Source: Prototheca cutis
Taxonomy: Eukaryota > Chlorophyta > Trebouxiophyceae > Chlorellales > Chlorellaceae
Length of the DNA: 64,000 nucleotides
Direction of reading: 5' to 3'
Assembly: GCA_002897115.2 (NCBI GenBank)
Contig: BCIH01000011.1
Span: forward strand, 155,472-219,471
In this document: positions 60,996 through 64,000 of the stretch, one piece after another
Layout of the letters: each line of letters opens with the position of its first letter
How positions within the stretch are numbered: the stretch's first letter is position 1
Notes under the pieces: model-generated
Told to the model about the DNA's origin: nothing
The model's input: only the letters and a program-made list of their open reading frames with translations
The model's database searches: none
Position numbers and translations under genes: made by a program

Positions 60996-61735
60996 AAATC
61001 GGAGGGAAACTCGGAAAGGGGGCAGGAGCCGGCGGGGTGCCTGGCGGGGCACGCGGGCCGGGAGCCCCAGCCGCAGGGGGGCGGGCCGGGGGGCGGGCCA
61101 GGGCTGCAGTGGGGGAGGAAACCGGGGGGGGGAGGGGGAGGTCAGATCGCCCATCGCGATGTCGGGAGGCATGTGCGGCGGTCCACGTCCCATCCAGAAA
61201 GCAGGACAGTTGACAGACATGCATGGGCCATGTGCAGAACCGGGTCCCGCCGTGCACGCCGCGCACTCTGGGTAGGACGACCCCGACATCGGGCAACGGC
61301 CCCCGCTCCTCAACTGCGCCTGCGGGGCACCCTGATTCTCCTGCAAACTCTTGATCAAATTCCGATCAATCCAGATCAACAGTTGCTGGGTGCTGGCCCT
61401 GGGGGAACCAGCGCCCACCGCTGCTCCCGCCCAAGGGCAGCGGCAACCGGGGAAGGGCTGTACCCAATCCCAGTCCTCACGGGAGGGACCGAGCCAACGC
61501 TGTCATTGGTCGAAGTCGCCGGCAGGGCCCGATTTGGGGTCGCTGAGATTGGCAGGCGGCCACTGGCGCCCTGAAGTAGGCTCCGGTGCTGGGGTGAGGG
61601 GGCCTGTCGTAAGCCCTCAGGTAGTCCCCGGATCTGTTTCAAACCTGCGGCGAGGAGCTGCGCCCCGGGCCAGCGCACAACTCATTGCAGCGCCAACTTT
61701 GCACCCGCGTCACATCATTTTTTCATTACACAAGG
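60996..61735. other. Upstream region of the kinase-like gene
   Basis: GC-rich DNA with long proline-rich antisense-like frames. It probably holds the missing 5' exon and the promoter of the kinase-like gene, but I cannot define them. A G-rich stretch lies at about 61075-61140. Confidence 0.3.
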
Positions 61736-61736
61736 A

Positions 61737-62483
61737 ATGGAGTCAAATGCGCCATCCGTTACGCGCGTGACTGCTGGTGCCGCCACTCGACCGGGTGTGT
61801 GTGCTGGGGATTACGGCCCGATCCCAGCGGTCTGCACCGTTTGTACCAGTGCTGAACAGCCTGTGGCTGACCCATCCGACAGCCTGCATGCCCTGTGGAA
61901 ATGTACGAGAATCGTGCAAAGGGAACAATCTTCCACAAACTATTTGCAGCGTCGCCGCATCGCTGGATCGGCACCCGGCGGTCGGGGCAAACCCTGGTCG
62001 CAGCCGCCCCATCGCTGTATCTTCTCCAGTCAAGAAGCACTGTAGTTAGGCTCATTGGTCAACCCATGCTTTGTTGCATGGCCTTCATGCCCAGAGAGCG
62101 CCCTCATTGGCCGCCATACCAGTTGTCAATGAATGGCGGTCGCGATCAGTCACCCCCGTCGGCGTCACGTGGACCCAGCTTTTTCTTGGGATTGGCGATC
62201 GCGATTCACAGTCGCAAATCAGATCAGGCTCTGCATGCGCTTCGGACAGCCACGGATCACGTTCATTCTGCCCAAATATGCGTTTGGGTGTGCTGATGGC
62301 GCCGTCGACATGCGCCGAGCTGTTCTTGCAGCGGCCTGGGCGGTTCTCAGGGCGGTTCCCCGGTTTCGAGCTGCCCGCCCAGATTGCGGCAGCTTCCGTG
62401 CCCAGCTGTCCATAGTGCGGGGACGTGGGGCGAAGGCCGAACTTGGCCCTGAATACGTGTCAGACAGGAGGCCGGCGCCATAA
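61737..62483 (+). mobile_element. Possible LINE-type reverse-transcriptase 3' remnant, frame-shifted
   Basis: The plus strand reads IPAVCTVCTSAEQPVADPSD then SLHALWKC, a CxxC...HxxxxC pattern like the zinc-knuckle end of LINE reverse transcriptases, where CPxC and HLLWEC usually occur. Further on, in other frames, come TWTQLFLGIG and DMRRAVLAAAWAVLRAVPRF, reminiscent of the tail after the zinc knuckle. The pieces lie in different frames, so the element is degraded. No terminal repeats or poly-A tail are recognised. Weak, pattern-based call. Confidence 0.3.
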
Positions 62484-62485
62484 CC

Positions 62486-63460
62486 ATGCCGTTCCGGCTG
62501 CTGGCTCCTCTTGGCCGCCGCCCTGGCCTGTGGGCAGGTGCCGGGCCCTCCTGGAGCGAGCGCCTCGCCTGGAGAGGGCGCCTCGCCTGGCGCGGGTACC
62601 CCACACAGGGCCCCGGGATACCCTCTCCAGCCCATGACATCCCCTTACGGATCCGTAGCACCAGCTCCAGCATCTCCCCCCCAACGGCGCCAGGGCTGTC
62701 TGGATGGCTGGAACAGGCACGGCTGACGGATGTGCTTGGCATCGTAGCCCCCGGTTTCCTGCGCCCCGGAGACCTTGCAGTGGATGCCACCTGCGGCAAC
62801 GGTCACGACACACTGACACTGGCACGGCTGGTGGGGCCGGGGGGCAGGGTGGTGGGCATGGACGTCAGCCCAGCAGCGCTGGAGTCCACACAGCGGCGGG
62901 TAGCTGCCGGGCTGGAGCCGGCCTGTGCCCCGCGAGTGGACCTCGTGCTGGCAGGGCACGAAGACATGGCTGTGCATGTCGATGATGCCACAGCCGCACT
63001 GGTCTGCTTCAACCTGGGGTAGGCGCTGTTCTGTCTCCTTTGTGGGGGGGAATTGGGGGGCCTGGGGTTGTCTTCGGGGGTCCTGAGGACTGCAACGGGG
63101 TGAGCTCCGACAGACCCCAAGGGGCCCCCCCTTTGAAACCCCCAAACCCAAACAGAAACACACGCCATGACCCTCCATGTATATGAACAAAGGTACCTGC
63201 CGGGGAGCGACAAGTCTCGGCCCACAGCCGCGGCGACGACGGTGCGGGCGCTGCGGGCGGCTGCGGCGGCGCTGCGCCCCGGTGGCCTGCTGTGCGTGCT
63301 GTGCTACACGGGACACCCGGGTGGTCAGGAAGAAGCCGACGCTGTGGCTGCCGAAATGCAGGGACTCGATCCGGGGGCATGGGTAGCGCTGGAAATGCGC
63401 CTGCTGAACCGCCGCGGCGCCCCGCAGCTGCGATGCGCATTCAAACGCCCGGCGCGGTAA
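62486..63460 (+). CDS. MnmM/YtqB-like class I SAM methyltransferase, probably organellar
   Basis: Belongs to the family formerly called rRNA methylase (YtqB), now linked to wobble-uridine modification of tRNA (MnmM). Two exons (62486-63018, 63193-63460) give 266 residues. The N-terminus (MPFRLLAPLGRRPGLWAGAG, Arg-rich, acid-poor for 50 residues) looks like an organelle transit peptide. The SAM motif VDATCGNGHDTLTLARLVG starts near residue 98 and is followed by GRVVGMDVSPAALESTQRRV. The family hallmark, FNLGYLPGSDKS, spans the splice junction exactly. The C-terminal half has LRPGGLLCVLCYTGHPGG. The splice is GT-AG with a short G-rich intron. Confidence 0.9.
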
Positions 63461-64000
63461 TGGCGCTGAGCAATCAATGCTGCAGTGCTAGACGCAGGGA
63501 TGCCCGTGGAGGCACGTGGAGGCACATGGAACCACGCCTGACTGAGCACTGACTTGTGACAAAGTGCGCCTGACACGTGTGACCAACGTGGCTTTTGGGT
63601 TTTCCTAGGAGCCTTGCTCCCGCAGTCGGTCGACGGAGATGACGCGGCGGCCAGGAACCCTAGCGATCAGGAAAAGTTCGATGGCAGGTTCACTGGCATG
63701 GTAGCTCCCGCCGATGAAAGCACGCTGTATACAAACCCAGTACGACACAGAAACAGTTGTGCGCACCCACCTGAAGCGTCGACGGCGTCCAGCCCGCTCG
63801 CTCGGCGTCTGGACCAGCGCACTACGGTGCACCCCAGCCATGCGATCGGCAGTGCCCAAAATCACCGTGCCAGCCAGACCCTGCCCTCCCCGAGCGTTCA
63901 CATCTGGGCCACACCCTCCGTCCGTGATCTGGCGCCCATGCCGTGGCGGTGCGCGCGGCTGCCGGGGCGGTGGGTCGAGCCGGGTAGGGCCTGACGGATC
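63461..64000. other. Right-edge region with a possible partial exon
   Basis: 540 bp to the window end. See the separate minus-strand candidate at 63605-63901; nothing else is recognised. Confidence 0.3.
63605..63901 (-). CDS. Possible C-terminal exon of a gene extending past the right edge
   Basis: A minus-strand frame ends with AFIGGSYHASEPAIELFLIA and RVPGRRVISVDRLREQGS before TAG. The last 40 residues look like ordinary protein. Whether the frame is one exon or holds a short intron ending at TATACAG cannot be settled, and no domain is recognised. Confidence 0.25.
   Translation of the reverse strand: MNARGGQGLAGTVILGTADRMAGVHRSALVQTPSERAGRRRRFRWVRTTVSVSYWVCIQRAFIGGSYHASEPAIELFLIARVPGRRVISVDRLREQGS

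Noticed and set aside
58354..61296. A single uninterrupted 980-codon kinase-like protein
   Set aside because: The frame crosses two introns with clear GT-AG sites and intronic simple repeats; the spliced model fits the kinase sequence better.

Overview
This window reads as nuclear DNA of a GC-rich green alga, most likely a chlorophyte of trebouxiophyte type. The evidence is a plastid tetrapyrrole gene (glutamate-1-semialdehyde aminotransferase), plant-type gene families (SYP7-like SNARE, GC3/GC4-like golgin, FAS2-type CAF-1 subunit), short introns of about 50-350 nt in nearly every gene, and no bacterial operon structure. I rebuilt 22 protein-coding loci by joining in-frame exons at GT-AG, and five times GC-AG, splice sites. 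The exon lists in the evidence fields are my own models, not database results.

Layout. 1-3.4 kb: glutamate-1-semialdehyde aminotransferase (cut by the left edge), divergent from a secreted protein of unknown function. 3.4-7.6 kb: a lower-GC stretch with no intact gene, holding diverged repeated coding-like units. 7.6-22 kb: folD-type folate enzyme, then a plus-strand run of ELP3, a CID-domain 3'-end-processing-type protein, a PATRONUS/securin-like protein, a Qc-SNARE and seipin. 22-33 kb: LMBR1-domain protein, nucleotidyltransferase of the poly(A)/uridylyl family, and a long golgin. 33.1-35.7 kb: a gene-free gap with two oppositely oriented remnants of TnpB/Fanzor-type nuclease C-termini around a hairpin. 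35.7-56.8 kb: mitochondrial Coa1/Tim21-like protein, TTC4/Cns1 cochaperone, peroxisomal-type ABC half-transporter, UBX protein, a small mitochondrial-looking orphan, NSUN5 rRNA methyltransferase, CAF-1 p60/FAS2 and CTNNBL1. 56.8-64 kb: a degenerate protein kinase, a probable LINE 3' remnant, a MnmM/YtqB-like methyltransferase and a possible edge exon.

The genes are mostly housekeeping and do not form one pathway. They group loosely into tRNA/rRNA modification (ELP3, NSUN5, MnmM-like), RNA 3'-end and splicing factors (CID protein, terminal nucleotidyltransferase, CTNNBL1), membrane traffic and lipid handling (SNARE, golgin, seipin, ABCD, LMBD2), and chromosome/chromatin factors (securin-like, FAS2). 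Divergent pairs share gaps of about 290-510 bp that probably act as bidirectional promoters. The most unusual content is the pair of Fanzor/TnpB remnants, the securin-like gene, the low-GC repeated pseudogene island, the roughly 5% GC-AG intron usage, and a kinase lacking recognisable HRD and DFG motifs.
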